Source of the DNA: an uncultured Oscillospiraceae bacterium
GTDB taxonomy: Bacteria; Bacillota; Clostridia; Oscillospirales; Ruminococcaceae
Reading direction: 5' to 3'
Assembly: GCA_934454435.1 (NCBI GenBank)
Contig: CAKSGA010000030.1
Location: 1 to 22,586 of the forward strand
Length of the DNA: 22,586 nucleotides
The notes beneath the pieces were generated by a model that worked only from the letters and a program-made list of their open reading frames with translations, had not been told where the DNA came from and ran no database searches. Position numbers and translations under genes: made by a program. This document shows, in pieces, positions 14,200 to 22,586 of this stretch (positions are counted from its first letter, which is position 1; every line of letters starts with the position of its first letter).

Positions 14200-14230
14200 A
14201 ACACCCCGGTCATTTGACCGGGGTGTTTTG
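14200..14230 (+). terminator. Terminator hairpin, right member of a duplicated pair
   Basis: AACACCCCGGTC (14200-14211), loop ATTT, GACCGGGGTGTT (14216-14227), then TTG. The 28-base hairpin differs from 13963-13990 only in the first loop base. It directly follows the right end of repeat copy 2. Confidence 0.7.
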
Positions 14231-14240
14231 CGTCTGACAG

Positions 14241-14397
14241 GCTGTCGGTAAAGGCACATCTGCGTCTGTCACCGCATTATTTGCTTCGCAAAAAACGCTA
14301 CATGACGGCAGGCGCAAACACGATGTTTGCGCAGTGCGGGTTCCTAGCATCTGCACCTTTCTCGGCAGCCTGGGATAAGTAATTTTTCGACAAGCTG
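14241..14397. repeat. Third MITE-like element with similar ends and a different core
   Basis: About 155 bp bounded by GCTGTCG (14241-14247) and TTTTTCGACAAGCTG (14383-14397); the latter is the same 15-mer that ends repeat copy 2. An imperfect inverted repeat of ~24 bases pairs the left end (about 14239-14262) with 14348-14371. The core has TTTGC-TTC-GCAAA (14280-14292) and a perfect GCGCAAACA-CGA-TGTTTGCGC stem (14312-14332), enclosed by CCGCA/TGCGG. It does not align with copies 1 and 2 internally. It ends flush with another terminator-like hairpin at 14398. No coding potential was seen. Confidence 0.5.
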
Positions 14398-14423
14398 AGG
14401 GCTGCACATTTATGTGCAGCCCT
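14398..14423. terminator. Hairpin between element 3 and the minus-strand gene
   Basis: AGGGCTGCACAT (14398-14409), loop TT, ATGTGCAGCCCT (14412-14423): a perfect 12-bp stem. Neither side has a good T-run, so termination strength is uncertain. It lies 22 bases beyond the stop of the minus-strand gene ending at 14446 and is the only candidate terminator for it. Confidence 0.55.
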
Positions 14424-14445
14424 GCATTTGTTCGGTTTCAGCCGG

Positions 14446-15054
14446 TTATCTTCCCATGATCTTTCTGCGAATGAATAAGAACATCAATAATAGTCCCGCA
14501 ACCGTGCAGACGATACCAATGACCAGAATGAACGGGTGGGAGCTTGTGTCAACGCACTTTATGTACAGCTCCAGGCAGTATTCGTCAATGGAGTCATCGT
14601 CCATGCCTATATCATCGGTAAGTGTGGTGCGGTAGTAATTCACGTCCTCGCTGTCCATCTTGGTGACTTTGCCTTTGAAGTGCACAGGAGCTACATTGTC
14701 TATATCCTCGGGGACAGTGGCGTTGAAGAGATCGTCGTACTGGGCGTCGAGCTGCTCGATGAGTTCGTCAACGGCAGTGTACAGCCCCATAAAGCCCGAG
14801 CCGTTTACTCCTATCAGGTAGTAATAGCCAAAGCCTTCCTTGTCCTTTTCCTTTTTGATGTACTCATAGCTGCCGTAGTTGTATGGGAGGTCGCCCTCGA
14901 TCATCATTCCTTCCTTTATGTCGCTGATGGTAAGCTGGCTGAAGTCCTCTCCCGTTTTGGAATAATCCATCATTTCCCCTGCGGAAACGACTATCAGCGC
15001 TATGCCTGCTATCAGGACTACCAGCGCCGTAAAAAGTGAACGTATGCTTCTCAT
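14446..15054 (-). CDS. Small membrane protein with two terminal helices and an extracytoplasmic domain
   Basis: A 202-residue protein of unknown function. A hydrophobic helix at 5-25 (S-L-F-T-A-L-V-V-L-I-A-G-I-A-L-I-V-V-S) and another at about 174-194 (F-I-L-V-I-G-I-V-C-T-V-A-G-L-L-L-M-F) flank a ~145-residue polar, acidic region, probably outside the cell. That region has K-E-G-M-M-I-E-G-D-L-P-Y-N-Y-G-S-Y-E-Y near 47-65 and Y-Y-L-I-G-V-N-G-S-G-F near 78-88, suggesting a small mixed alpha/beta fold. It ends in R-R-K-I-M-G-R, consistent with both termini inside. The start is fixed by AGGAGGAAAT just before ATG at 15054 and a consensus promoter. I cannot assign a named family with confidence. 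Confidence 0.7.
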   Translation of the reverse strand: MRSIRSLFTALVVLIAGIALIVVSAGEMMDYSKTGEDFSQLTISDIKEGMMIEGDLPYNYGSYEYIKKEKDKEGFGYYYLIGVNGSGFMGLYTAVDELIEQLDAQYDDLFNATVPEDIDNVAPVHFKGKVTKMDSEDVNYYRTTLTDDIGMDDDSIDEYCLELYIKCVDTSSHPFILVIGIVCTVAGLLLMFLFIRRKIMGR

Positions 15055-15088
15055 ATTTCCTCCTTCTGATGGAAAATTTACAAATCAA

Positions 15089-15117
15089 ATTATAACACAA
15101 AAACTATATTCTGTCAA
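15089..15117 (-). promoter_or_regulatory. Consensus sigma-A promoter on the minus strand
   Basis: Read on the minus strand, TTGACA (complement of 15112-15117), 17 bases and TATAAT (complement of 15089-15094). It drives the small membrane-protein gene starting at 15054 and is divergent to the promoter at 15146-15174. Confidence 0.9.
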
Positions 15118-15145
15118 GCATCGGGAATTTTTTTTGCAATACCCC

Positions 15146-15174
15146 TTAACATTTTCCCTGGAGTATGATATAAT
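15146..15174 (+). promoter_or_regulatory. Sigma-A promoter for the 15211-21352 operon
   Basis: TTAACA at 15146-15151, a 17-base spacer and TATAAT at 15169-15174. The next gene starts 36 bases downstream. I see no other convincing promoter before the gene at 15891 or before lepA, so this may drive the whole six-gene run. Confidence 0.8.
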
Positions 15175-15210
15175 AAATCTATATGTGACCACATTTATGA
15201 AAGGATAACT

Positions 15211-15891
15211 ATGGACGAGATAAAAGACAACAACGAAGAACTCACCAAGCAGGAAAATGACGGCGAATACACCGGCATGTCCAAAAAGAAAGCAGCGTTC
15301 CTGAAGCTGCTTCCGATGCTGATAGTTCTTGCCTGCACCGGGCTTTTCGTCTGGGGAATAAAGACGGTGATCGGAATTTTCTATGCCCCGCATGACGAGG
15401 TCTACACCATGACCGACGGCGATGACAAATACACGGTCGTGAAGTGCTACCAGAACCCCGCTTCCTATTTCTATATATACGACAGCGGCGCTTTCGTGTA
15501 CAATGAAGCGGACTACGACAATGTAGCCGGGGAGCACAATGACGCTCACCTCACCAAAGTCCCGGAGGTGTACTTCGTGCTGAACGAAACAGCCCCGGAC
15601 GTAGAAACCATGACCTTGAAAAAGCTCGCCGAGGGCAACGGGCTGAAGGTGTTCCAGTTCGGGGAGTTCATACTGTACCGGCTGGAGGGGCAGTACGGCG
15701 TTTTCGCCCCGCTGCGTGACTACACCGAGAGTGCGACCGACCGCAAGAACGACCTGTATGTCGTCCGCCAGCTCCTGAAAAACGACAACTGGAAGGGCTT
15801 TGTAATGCCCTATGAAACCGAAAAGAGTTTCCAGGACATTCTGGAGAAGCTGGAGTGGCACCTCGACACCGAGTACGTGGAGGACCAGTAA
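15211..15891 (+). CDS. Single-pass membrane protein of unknown function
   Basis: A 226-residue protein, not recognised. A polar N-terminus of ~30 residues (M-D-E-I-K-D-N-N-E-E-L-T-K-Q) with S-K-K-K precedes one membrane helix at about 33-57 (L-L-P-M-L-I-V-L-A-C-T-G-L-F-V-W-G-I). The remaining ~165 residues are soluble and, by the positive-inside rule, extracytoplasmic. They are rich in aromatics, with paired strands such as Y-T-V-V-K-C-Y-Q-N and F-G-E-F-I-L-Y-R-L-E-G-Q-Y-G-V-F. The start follows GAAAGGA, 5-6 bases upstream of ATG. The stop TAA shares its last base with the ATG of the acyltransferase gene, so the two are translationally coupled and may act on the same envelope substrate; that link is inferred only from the arrangement. 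Confidence 0.7.
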   Translation: MDEIKDNNEELTKQENDGEYTGMSKKKAAFLKLLPMLIVLACTGLFVWGIKTVIGIFYAPHDEVYTMTDGDDKYTVVKCYQNPASYFYIYDSGAFVYNEADYDNVAGEHNDAHLTKVPEVYFVLNETAPDVETMTLKKLAEGNGLKVFQFGEFILYRLEGQYGVFAPLRDYTESATDRKNDLYVVRQLLKNDNWKGFVMPYETEKSFQDILEKLEWHLDTEYVEDQ

Positions 15892-16904
15892 TGGAAGAAA
15901 AGCCCCGCCTGAAATGGGTGGATATACTGAAATTCTTCGGCATATTCGCCGTGGGTTTCGGGCATATCTACCGGCAGGAGAATGTGCTGGGCTGGCTGTA
16001 TACGTTCCATGTGCCGCTGTTCTTCATCGCCGGGGGAATAGTGTTCAGACCCTCTGAGATATTACGGAACATAAAGCACAGGGCGTTCAGGATACTTGTG
16101 CCGTATGCCGTGTTCGGCGTGCTGATGGCGCTGTATTTCAGCCTGATAGAGTATCGCTGGCGGGATATCTCCATGAGCCTGCCGGACTGCCTGCTTGGCC
16201 TGGTCATCGGCGACATGGATCATCTGGAGTTCCATTCCCATTTGTGGTTCCTGCCCTGCTATTTCCTGACTGCTGTGGTTTATAATGCGCTTTATCGGCT
16301 GCTCAGGCCGCTTGGCTGCCGGCTTGTATGCGCCGTGGCTTGTGTTGTTTACATGCTGGTTCCGCTGCCATCGCTTCCCTGGGGGGCGGACCGTGCGCTC
16401 GGGTTCCTCGGGCTGTTCGCCCTGGGAAATCTCGCTGCTGAAAAAGGTCTGCTCAACCGGGCGGAGAAGCTCCCGGCGCCTGTACAGCTCGGCGCTGCGG
16501 TGCTGCTTCTCGGGCTCAGCGTGGGACTTTCGGCGATGTATCTCACCAGGGGACTTATGTGGGCGGTCTGCGCAATAGTCGGCACGGCGGGCTTCATGGC
16601 GCTTTCTATGGCGCTGGAAAAACTGCGCATTCCCGCTGAGATAATGTCCGGGGCCGGAAGAGGAACTCTGGTGGCGCTGTGCATACACGGCCCCATCTAC
16701 CGCATTCTGCTGAAGCTGGCGGCGATGGCTTCCGGGAGCACCACGGATATCCTGCGAATGAACGTTTTTTCGAGCCTTGCGGTGACTGCCGTAACGCTGG
16801 CGATATGCCTGGGAGTGTTCAGACTGCTGGAGCGGTTCCTGCCCTGGTGCATAGGGATCGTTCCCGCCAAAAAGGAAAAAAGACCGCCTGAAAACGGGTC
16901 ATAA
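15891..16904 (+). CDS. Acyltransferase 3 family membrane protein
   Basis: A 337-residue polytopic protein of the OatA/NodX/WecH-like acyltransferase-3 superfamily, which moves acetyl or other acyl groups across the membrane onto sugars of peptidoglycan, teichoic acid or exopolysaccharide. The N-terminus has the family block R-L-K-W-V-D-I-L-K-F-F-G-I-F-A-V-G-F-G-H, with H25 the likely catalytic histidine, followed by F-H-V-P-L-F-F-I-A-G-G. About ten hydrophobic helices follow (for example near 55-75, 95-110, 125-145, 160-180, 195-215, 220-240, 285-310). It lacks the extracellular SGNH domain found in OatA, so the acyl acceptor cannot be read from sequence. The ATG at 15891 overlaps the previous stop and has GGAGGAC before it; the open frame extends further upstream (15855) without a better site. 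lepA follows after 28 bases. Confidence 0.85.
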   Translation: MEEKPRLKWVDILKFFGIFAVGFGHIYRQENVLGWLYTFHVPLFFIAGGIVFRPSEILRNIKHRAFRILVPYAVFGVLMALYFSLIEYRWRDISMSLPDCLLGLVIGDMDHLEFHSHLWFLPCYFLTAVVYNALYRLLRPLGCRLVCAVACVVYMLVPLPSLPWGADRALGFLGLFALGNLAAEKGLLNRAEKLPAPVQLGAAVLLLGLSVGLSAMYLTRGLMWAVCAIVGTAGFMALSMALEKLRIPAEIMSGAGRGTLVALCIHGPIYRILLKLAAMASGSTTDILRMNVFSSLAVTAVTLAICLGVFRLLERFLPWCIGIVPAKKEKRPPENGS

Positions 16905-16932
16905 ATAGAAGAAACAGAAAGGAACAAAATTC

Positions 16933-18742
<1,810 letters not shown>

Positions 18743-18750
<8 letters not shown>

Positions 18751-19816
18751 TAACAGGGGACTGTATATCCACGTCCCGTTCTGCGTGCGGAAATGTCCCT
18801 ACTGCGACTTCTATTCCGTCCCCGGAGAGGAAGCCCTGCGGGCGGACTATGCGGCGGCGGTGGTGAGAAATCTCCGGCGCTGTCCGGAGGAGTTCGGCAC
18901 GGTGTATTTCGGCGGCGGAACGCCGAACCTGCTCGCACCGTATATGCGGGAGATACTTCAGGCGGTCAGCACGGTGCCCGGGGCAGAGATATCTGCGGAA
19001 TGCAACCCGGCTTCGACCACTCCGCAGACCCTGGAACTCCTGCGGGAAGCCGGCGTGAACAGGATATCGGTCGGCGTGCAGTCGCTGCAGGACAACGAGC
19101 TGAAGCGTCTGGGACGGCTCCATGACTCGGCACAGGCGGTGGAGCTGATACACTCGGCGAAATCAGCGGGGTTCGATGAGATCTCGGCGGATGTAATGCT
19201 CGGCGTGCCCGGGCAGACGGCGGAGTCGCTGACAGATACCATCAGCCGGCTGGCGGAGCTGCCGGTGCAGCATATCTCAGCGTACATGCTTACCCTGGAA
19301 CCGGCGACCCCTTTCGGGAAGTCCCCGCCGCCGGATATGGCGGACGATGAGCAGATGGCGGATCTCTACGCCCTCTGCCGGGAGCTCTGCGGGAGCAGGG
19401 GATATGCGCAGTATGAGATAAGCAACTTCGCCCGGGCGGGTCATCAGTGCAGGCATAACCTGAAATACTGGCGTGACGAGGAATATCTCGGTATAGGTGC
19501 GGCGGCGCATTCTTTCTACAAGGGAAAGCGCTTCGCAGTGCCGCCGGACGTACATGCGTTCATCGCTTCGGAGGTCCAGCCGTCCGTGATAACTGACGAC
19601 TCCCCCGGGGACTATGACGAGCGGGTGATGATGGGTCTGCGGCTTGCGGAGGGCATCGCTGCTGAACTCTGGAAACCGCTTGAAAAGGCTCTGCGCCTTG
19701 TTCCGCAGGAATATTACCGCCTGGAGAACGGCAGGCTGTCCCTCACGGGAGAGGGGTTTGCGGTGTACAACTACATTGTGTCGCTTCTGCTGGCGAATAA
19801 GGAGGAACTTTCGTGA
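18743..19816 (+). CDS. hemW: Radical SAM family heme chaperone HemW
   Basis: This is a coproporphyrinogen-III-oxidase-like radical SAM protein. HemW family members bind heme and a 4Fe-4S cluster and are thought to insert heme into respiratory proteins; many are misnamed HemN. The N-terminus has [16 protein letters not shown], with cluster cysteines C14, C18 and C21 spaced C-x3-C-x2-C. Next come the glycine-rich F-G-G-G-T-P-N motif, the V-G-V-Q-S-L block near 109, the [10 protein letters not shown] loop and a C-terminal helical domain. It lacks the extra N-terminal residues typical of true HemN. ATG at 18743 is chosen; ATG at 18740 is equally possible, both inside the lepA end, and no strong ribosome binding site is visible, which suggests translational coupling. 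The length of 357 residues is normal. Confidence 0.93.
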
Positions 19817-20283
19817 GGAGAAAAGACCGTGAAGTCACCGATGAAGCCAGGATAGACGAGATAATCTCCCGGTGCAGCTGCTGCCGTGTCGGCTTCAATG
19901 ACGGCGGAGAGGTGTATATAGTCCCGTTGAATTTCGGCTGGGTCAAGCGTGAGGGGAAGCGGTACTTCTACTTCCACAGCGCAAAGGAGGGCAGGAAGAT
20001 AGACCTGCTGAGCGGCGGCTGCGAGGTCGGCTTTGAGATGGACTGCGGCTACGGGCTCCACCCCGGCGAAGCACCCTGCGACTGCTATGCGGAGTTCAGC
20101 AGCGTGATCGGTACGGGTCACGCTGAGATAGTCACCGACCCGGAGGAAAAGCTGCTGGGTCTGCGCTCCCTGATGAAGCAGGCGGCGGGCAGGGAGAACT
20201 GCGAATTCCGTCCGGAAATGCTGGCGGCGGTCTGCGTGTTCCGGGTAGAAGCGGAGAAATTATCCTGCAAAGTACATTTATAA
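19813..20283 (+). CDS. NimA-like pyridoxamine 5'-phosphate oxidase-fold flavoprotein
   Basis: A 156-residue protein of the FMN-binding split-barrel superfamily, closest by eye to the NimA/5-nitroimidazole reductase-like group. Motifs are the N-terminal [18 protein letters not shown] (35-43), Y-F-H-S-A-K-E-G-R-K-I-D-L-L (around 53-66, H55 aligning with the NimA active-site histidine) and Y-A-E-F-S-S-V-I-G-T-G. Such proteins bind FMN or heme, and some reduce nitroaromatics; the true substrate is unknown. The start is GTG at 19813, which overlaps the hemW stop by 4 bases and follows AAGGAGGA (19799-19806). Six cysteines occur, two as C-x-C-C at 21-24. A heme-related role beside hemW is possible but only suggested by position. 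Confidence 0.85.
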   Translation: MRRKDREVTDEARIDEIISRCSCCRVGFNDGGEVYIVPLNFGWVKREGKRYFYFHSAKEGRKIDLLSGGCEVGFEMDCGYGLHPGEAPCDCYAEFSSVIGTGHAEIVTDPEEKLLGLRSLMKQAAGRENCEFRPEMLAAVCVFRVEAEKLSCKVHL

Positions 20284-20293
20284 GGAGAATTAT

Positions 20294-21352
20294 ATGGCAT
20301 ACACGATAGAAAAAGGGAAGAAGCTTGTCCGGGCGGACAGCGGCTGTTTCCAGTACGTAGGCAGAATAGACTTTGACGACCCGAAGCGCCCGGTCATGGT
20401 ATGGCCCGGGACCTATGCTGATGTGAACTTCACCGGTACATATGCGGCGGTGGTCCTGAAGAACATCAGCTTCATGAAGAACAATCACTTTGCCGTTATA
20501 GTTGACGGTGTTATGAAGAAGATCATGATACCGGACGGCAGCGAGGACACTCTGTATGTCGCAGCCGAGGGACTGGAGGACAAGCCTCATACCCTGCGCT
20601 TCCTCAAGACCCTGGCTTCCCACAATTACATTGAGTTCGTGGGACTGGTGGTGGACGAGAACGCTGAGGTCACCAACCCACAGCACAGGTATGATATGAA
20701 GCTGGAGGTCTATGGCGACAGCGTTTCCGCAGGAGAAGTGACCGAGGCGATCTATTATGAAGGTCAGTGCGACCCGTGGGATCACTGCAACAAGCTGGAT
20801 AATTCCCACTTCGCATATCCCATGGCTCTTGCGAGAAAGCTCAACGCAGAACTCCACGATAATGCACAGGGCGGTATAGCGCTGCTGGACGGCACGGGTT
20901 ATTTCTGCTCCGACCAGCTCACCGGTATGGAGAGCTGCTGGGACAAGATACAGTTCACGCCCTATGCGCCGACCAAGCCCTGGGACTTCTCAAAGTGGAT
21001 CCCGGATGCAGTTATCATCGCCCTGGGCCAGAACGACGCCAACCCCGAGCCTGAGCGTATCAAGACCCCGGAGTACCGCCGTTACTGGAAGGACAACTAC
21101 ATAAAGTTCCTGCGTGAGCTCATGGAGAAGTACCCGGACGCAAAATTCGTGCTTATACTCACGATACTCGGCCATGACCCCACCTGGGACGACGCCCTTG
21201 AAGAGATCGTCCGGGAAGTGGATTCTGAGCGTGTGACGCATTTCCTGTTCCGCCGTACCGGCAGTGGTACCAACGGTCACCCCCGTGCCACCGAGCAGGA
21301 GGAAATGGCAGGAGAGCTGTACAATTATTTCAGGAATACCCTGGGTTTCTGA
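20294..21352 (+). CDS. Carbohydrate esterase family 2-type SGNH esterase, cytosolic
   Basis: A 352-residue two-domain protein. Residues 1-125 are a beta-sandwich like the CE2 N-terminal domain. Residues 130-352 are an SGNH/GDSL esterase: Y-G-D-S-V-S-A-G-E (block I, Ser143), G-G-I-A-L (block II), A-L-G-Q-N-D-A-N (block III, Asn247) and N-G-H-P (block V, His329). The position before the histidine where GDSL enzymes carry Asp is not Asp, matching the Ser-His dyad known in several CE2 enzymes. CE2 members deacetylate xylo- or gluco-oligosaccharides. There is no signal peptide, unlike many secreted CE2 enzymes, so it may act on imported oligosaccharides. AAGGAG at 20282-20287 overlaps the previous stop. 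It is the last gene of the operon. Confidence 0.85.
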   Translation: MAYTIEKGKKLVRADSGCFQYVGRIDFDDPKRPVMVWPGTYADVNFTGTYAAVVLKNISFMKNNHFAVIVDGVMKKIMIPDGSEDTLYVAAEGLEDKPHTLRFLKTLASHNYIEFVGLVVDENAEVTNPQHRYDMKLEVYGDSVSAGEVTEAIYYEGQCDPWDHCNKLDNSHFAYPMALARKLNAELHDNAQGGIALLDGTGYFCSDQLTGMESCWDKIQFTPYAPTKPWDFSKWIPDAVIIALGQNDANPEPERIKTPEYRRYWKDNYIKFLRELMEKYPDAKFVLILTILGHDPTWDDALEEIVREVDSERVTHFLFRRTGSGTNGHPRATEQEEMAGELYNYFRNTLGF

Positions 21353-21354
21353 GA

Positions 21355-21409
21355 TCACGCTGAATAAGGCGTGACATTTTCTCCGGGTGTTTTGCCGAAT
21401 TCCCGGAGA
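21355..21409 (+). terminator. Two successive hairpins after the CE2 gene
   Basis: TCACGC (21355-21360) pairs with GCGTGA (21369-21374) and is followed by CATTTTC. TCTCCGGG (21380-21387) pairs with CCCGGAGA (21402-21409) and is followed by GGTATTTG. Neither has an ideal T-run; the first is the more terminator-like. They close the operon before an independent promoter at 21469. Confidence 0.5.
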
Positions 21410-21468
21410 GGTATTTGTATAAATTTCACAAAAATCTAACGAAATCTGAATTTTGTTGCGCTGATAAG

Positions 21469-21497
21469 TTGCACTTTGTGGGAGTGTGTGCTATAAT
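21469..21497 (+). promoter_or_regulatory. Sigma-A promoter with extended -10
   Basis: TTGCAC at 21469-21474, a 17-base spacer and TATAAT at 21492-21497, with TG one base before the -10. It drives the lipoprotein gene at 21590 through a leader of ~85 bases. That leader contains a small GTGG/CCAC stem but no riboswitch or T-box that I recognise. Confidence 0.85.
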
Positions 21498-21589
21498 TAT
21501 TGTGTGCTCGGATGACTTTAGTGGATAAAAGCCACAAAGCGTCAAAGCGATATATTCATAAAGTACATACAAAACAAAGGAGAACTATT

Positions 21590-22586
21590 ATGAAGATGAA
21601 GAAGTTTTTAGCAGCTATCGCAGCTGCCGCAATGGCACTTACTGCGACTGCATGTTCAGGCTCCAACGGCAGCTCTGCTGCTGACAGCAATTCCAGCGCA
21701 GCAGACAGCTCCAAGGCTGCTACGGCAGAGGCTGGTTCCACCGCTGACGCAGGCGACAGCTCCGTTGTTGATATCCCTGCTGATAAGGTTTACAACATCG
21801 GTATCTGCCAGCTGGTTCAGCACGAGGCTCTCGACGCAGCTACCCAGGGCTTCAAGGACGTTCTGGTAGAGAAGCTGGGCGAGGATCATGTAAAGTTCGA
21901 TGAGCAGAATGCGAACGGTGAGTCCACAAACTGCACCACCATCTGCACCGGATTTGCAGCAGCAAACGTTGACCTGATCCTGGCTAACGCTACCGGCGCA
22001 CTCCAGGCAGCAAGCGCAGCTACAGCAACTATCCCGATCCTCGGCACTTCCGTAACTGACTACGCTACCGCTCTTTCCATGGACGACTGGAACGGCACTA
22101 CCGGCACAAACATTTCCGGTACCTCCGACCTCGCCCCTATCGATGAGCAGGCTAAGATGCTCCAGGAAATGTTCCCTGGTGCAAAGACAGTAGGTATCCT
22201 CTACTGCTCCGCTGAGGCCAACTCCAAGTACCAGGCAACCAAGTTCATGGAGGCTCTGGACGGCTCCGGCATCACAGTTAAGGAATACAGCGCAGCTGAC
22301 ACCAACGAGATCAGCGCAGTAACATCTACAGCAGCTGCTGAGTGCGATGTTATCTATATCCCGACTGACAACACCATGGCTTCCTCCACTGAGACCGTAG
22401 CAGAAGCGGCAGCGCCTGCAGAGGAGACGGTTGTATCCACCACCATCATTTCCAGCCCCATCACCGGTCTTGCCACAGCTCTGGAACACGTGCCGGACGA
22501 AGGCTTCGCAGGGAAAATGATGGGCGACGGCGCAGCCGTAACTCCCGAGGATGCCACCATCTGCGCACCGGAAGACGGCGAGGTAG
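21590..22586 (+). CDS. TrpX-like ABC substrate-binding lipoprotein joined in frame to a PTS EIIA(Glc)-like domain (3' end outside window)
   Basis: 332 codons are visible. Residues 1-22 are a lipoprotein signal (A-L-T-A-T-A-C, Cys22 lipidated), then a Ser/Ala linker to ~60. Residues 67-270 read as an ABC_sub_bind (TrpX-like) binding protein: Y-N-I-G-I-C-Q-L-V-Q-H-E-A-L-D, the lobe motif A-N-A-T-G-A-L-Q-A-A, V-G-I-L-Y-C-S-A-E-A-N-S and Y-I-P-T-D-N-T-M-A-S-S. Instead of the rest of the second lobe, an Ala/Pro/Glu linker (271-281) leads to an EIIA(Glc)-like start: S-S-P-I-T-G, V-P-D-E-G-F, M-G-D-G-A-A-V-T-P and A-P-E-D-G-E-V. The EIIA active-site histidines would lie beyond the window. An extracytoplasmic lipoprotein carrying a cytosolic phosphocarrier is implausible, so an assembly chimera or recent recombination should be suspected. 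The start is fixed by AAGGAG at 21577-21582. Confidence 0.75.
   Translation, partial: MKMKKFLAAIAAAAMALTATACSGSNGSSAADSNSSAADSSKAATAEAGSTADAGDSSVVDIPADKVYNIGICQLVQHEALDAATQGFKDVLVEKLGEDHVKFDEQNANGESTNCTTICTGFAAANVDLILANATGALQAASAATATIPILGTSVTDYATALSMDDWNGTTGTNISGTSDLAPIDEQAKMLQEMFPGAKTVGILYCSAEANSKYQATKFMEALDGSGITVKEYSAADTNEISAVTSTAAAECDVIYIPTDNTMASSTETVAEAAAPAEETVVSTTIISSPITGLATALEHVPDEGFAGKMMGDGAAVTPEDATICAPEDGEV

Noticed and set aside
13473..14213. Minus-strand open frame running through repeat copy 2 into the membrane-protein gene
   Set aside because: It starts inside a terminator hairpin, crosses the repeat and overlaps a well-supported gene. The short open frames within both repeat copies likewise reflect palindromic DNA rather than genes.

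Overview
The window reads as chromosomal DNA of an anaerobic, flagellated member of the Bacillota, most likely an Oscillospiraceae/Ruminococcus-like gut bacterium. The grounds are the flagellar gene order of the Bacillus/Clostridium type (flgK-flgL-DUF6470-fliW-csrA-fliD-fliS), strong AGGAGG ribosome binding sites, consensus sigma-A promoters, a SleC-like spore-cortex protein, an SPSTG sorting signal and a CE2-type esterase. GC content looks moderate, roughly 50-55 % by eye. The gene at each edge is cut. No rRNA, tRNA, CRISPR array or transposase gene was seen.

Layout. (1) 1-6783, plus strand: a late flagellar operon encoding the hook-filament junction proteins (FlgK C-terminus, FlgL), the assembly and regulatory module (DUF6470/YviE-like protein, FliW, CsrA), the filament cap FliD and two chaperones (FliS, FlgN/FliT-like). 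(2) 6784-7075: a palindrome-rich repeat followed by two strong terminator hairpins. (3) 9515-7076, minus strand: two overlapping genes that resemble a SleC-type cortex-lytic protein divided in two, one carrying a long acidic linker plus a prealbumin-like domain and the other a SpoIID-like domain plus three peptidoglycan-binding domains. (4) 9595-12213, plus strand: a promoter and a two-gene surface operon. The first product is a wall-anchored DUF4430 protein; the second is a membrane protein with an alpha/alpha-barrel-like domain and a second DUF4430 domain. Together they recall the architecture of animal transcobalamin/intrinsic factor. (5) 12306-13943: an orphan polytopic membrane protein with its own promoter. 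(6) 13944-14445: a second, inverted copy of the palindromic repeat, bracketed by two almost identical terminator hairpins, then a third element with similar ends but a different core. (7) 15117-14446, minus strand: a small two-helix membrane protein. (8) 15146-21352, plus strand: a probable six-gene operon with a membrane protein, an acyltransferase-3 protein, lepA, hemW, a NimA-like flavoprotein and a cytosolic CE2 esterase. (9) 21469-22586: a promoter and the start of a lipoprotein of the ABC_sub_bind (TrpX-like) family that changes in frame into a PTS EIIA(Glc)-like domain before the window ends.

The points that most deserve a second look are the terminator-hugging palindromic elements, the transcobalamin-like surface operon, and the substrate-binding-protein/EIIA junction, which is either an odd fusion or an assembly chimera. 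All domain names come from reading the translations by eye; no database search was possible.
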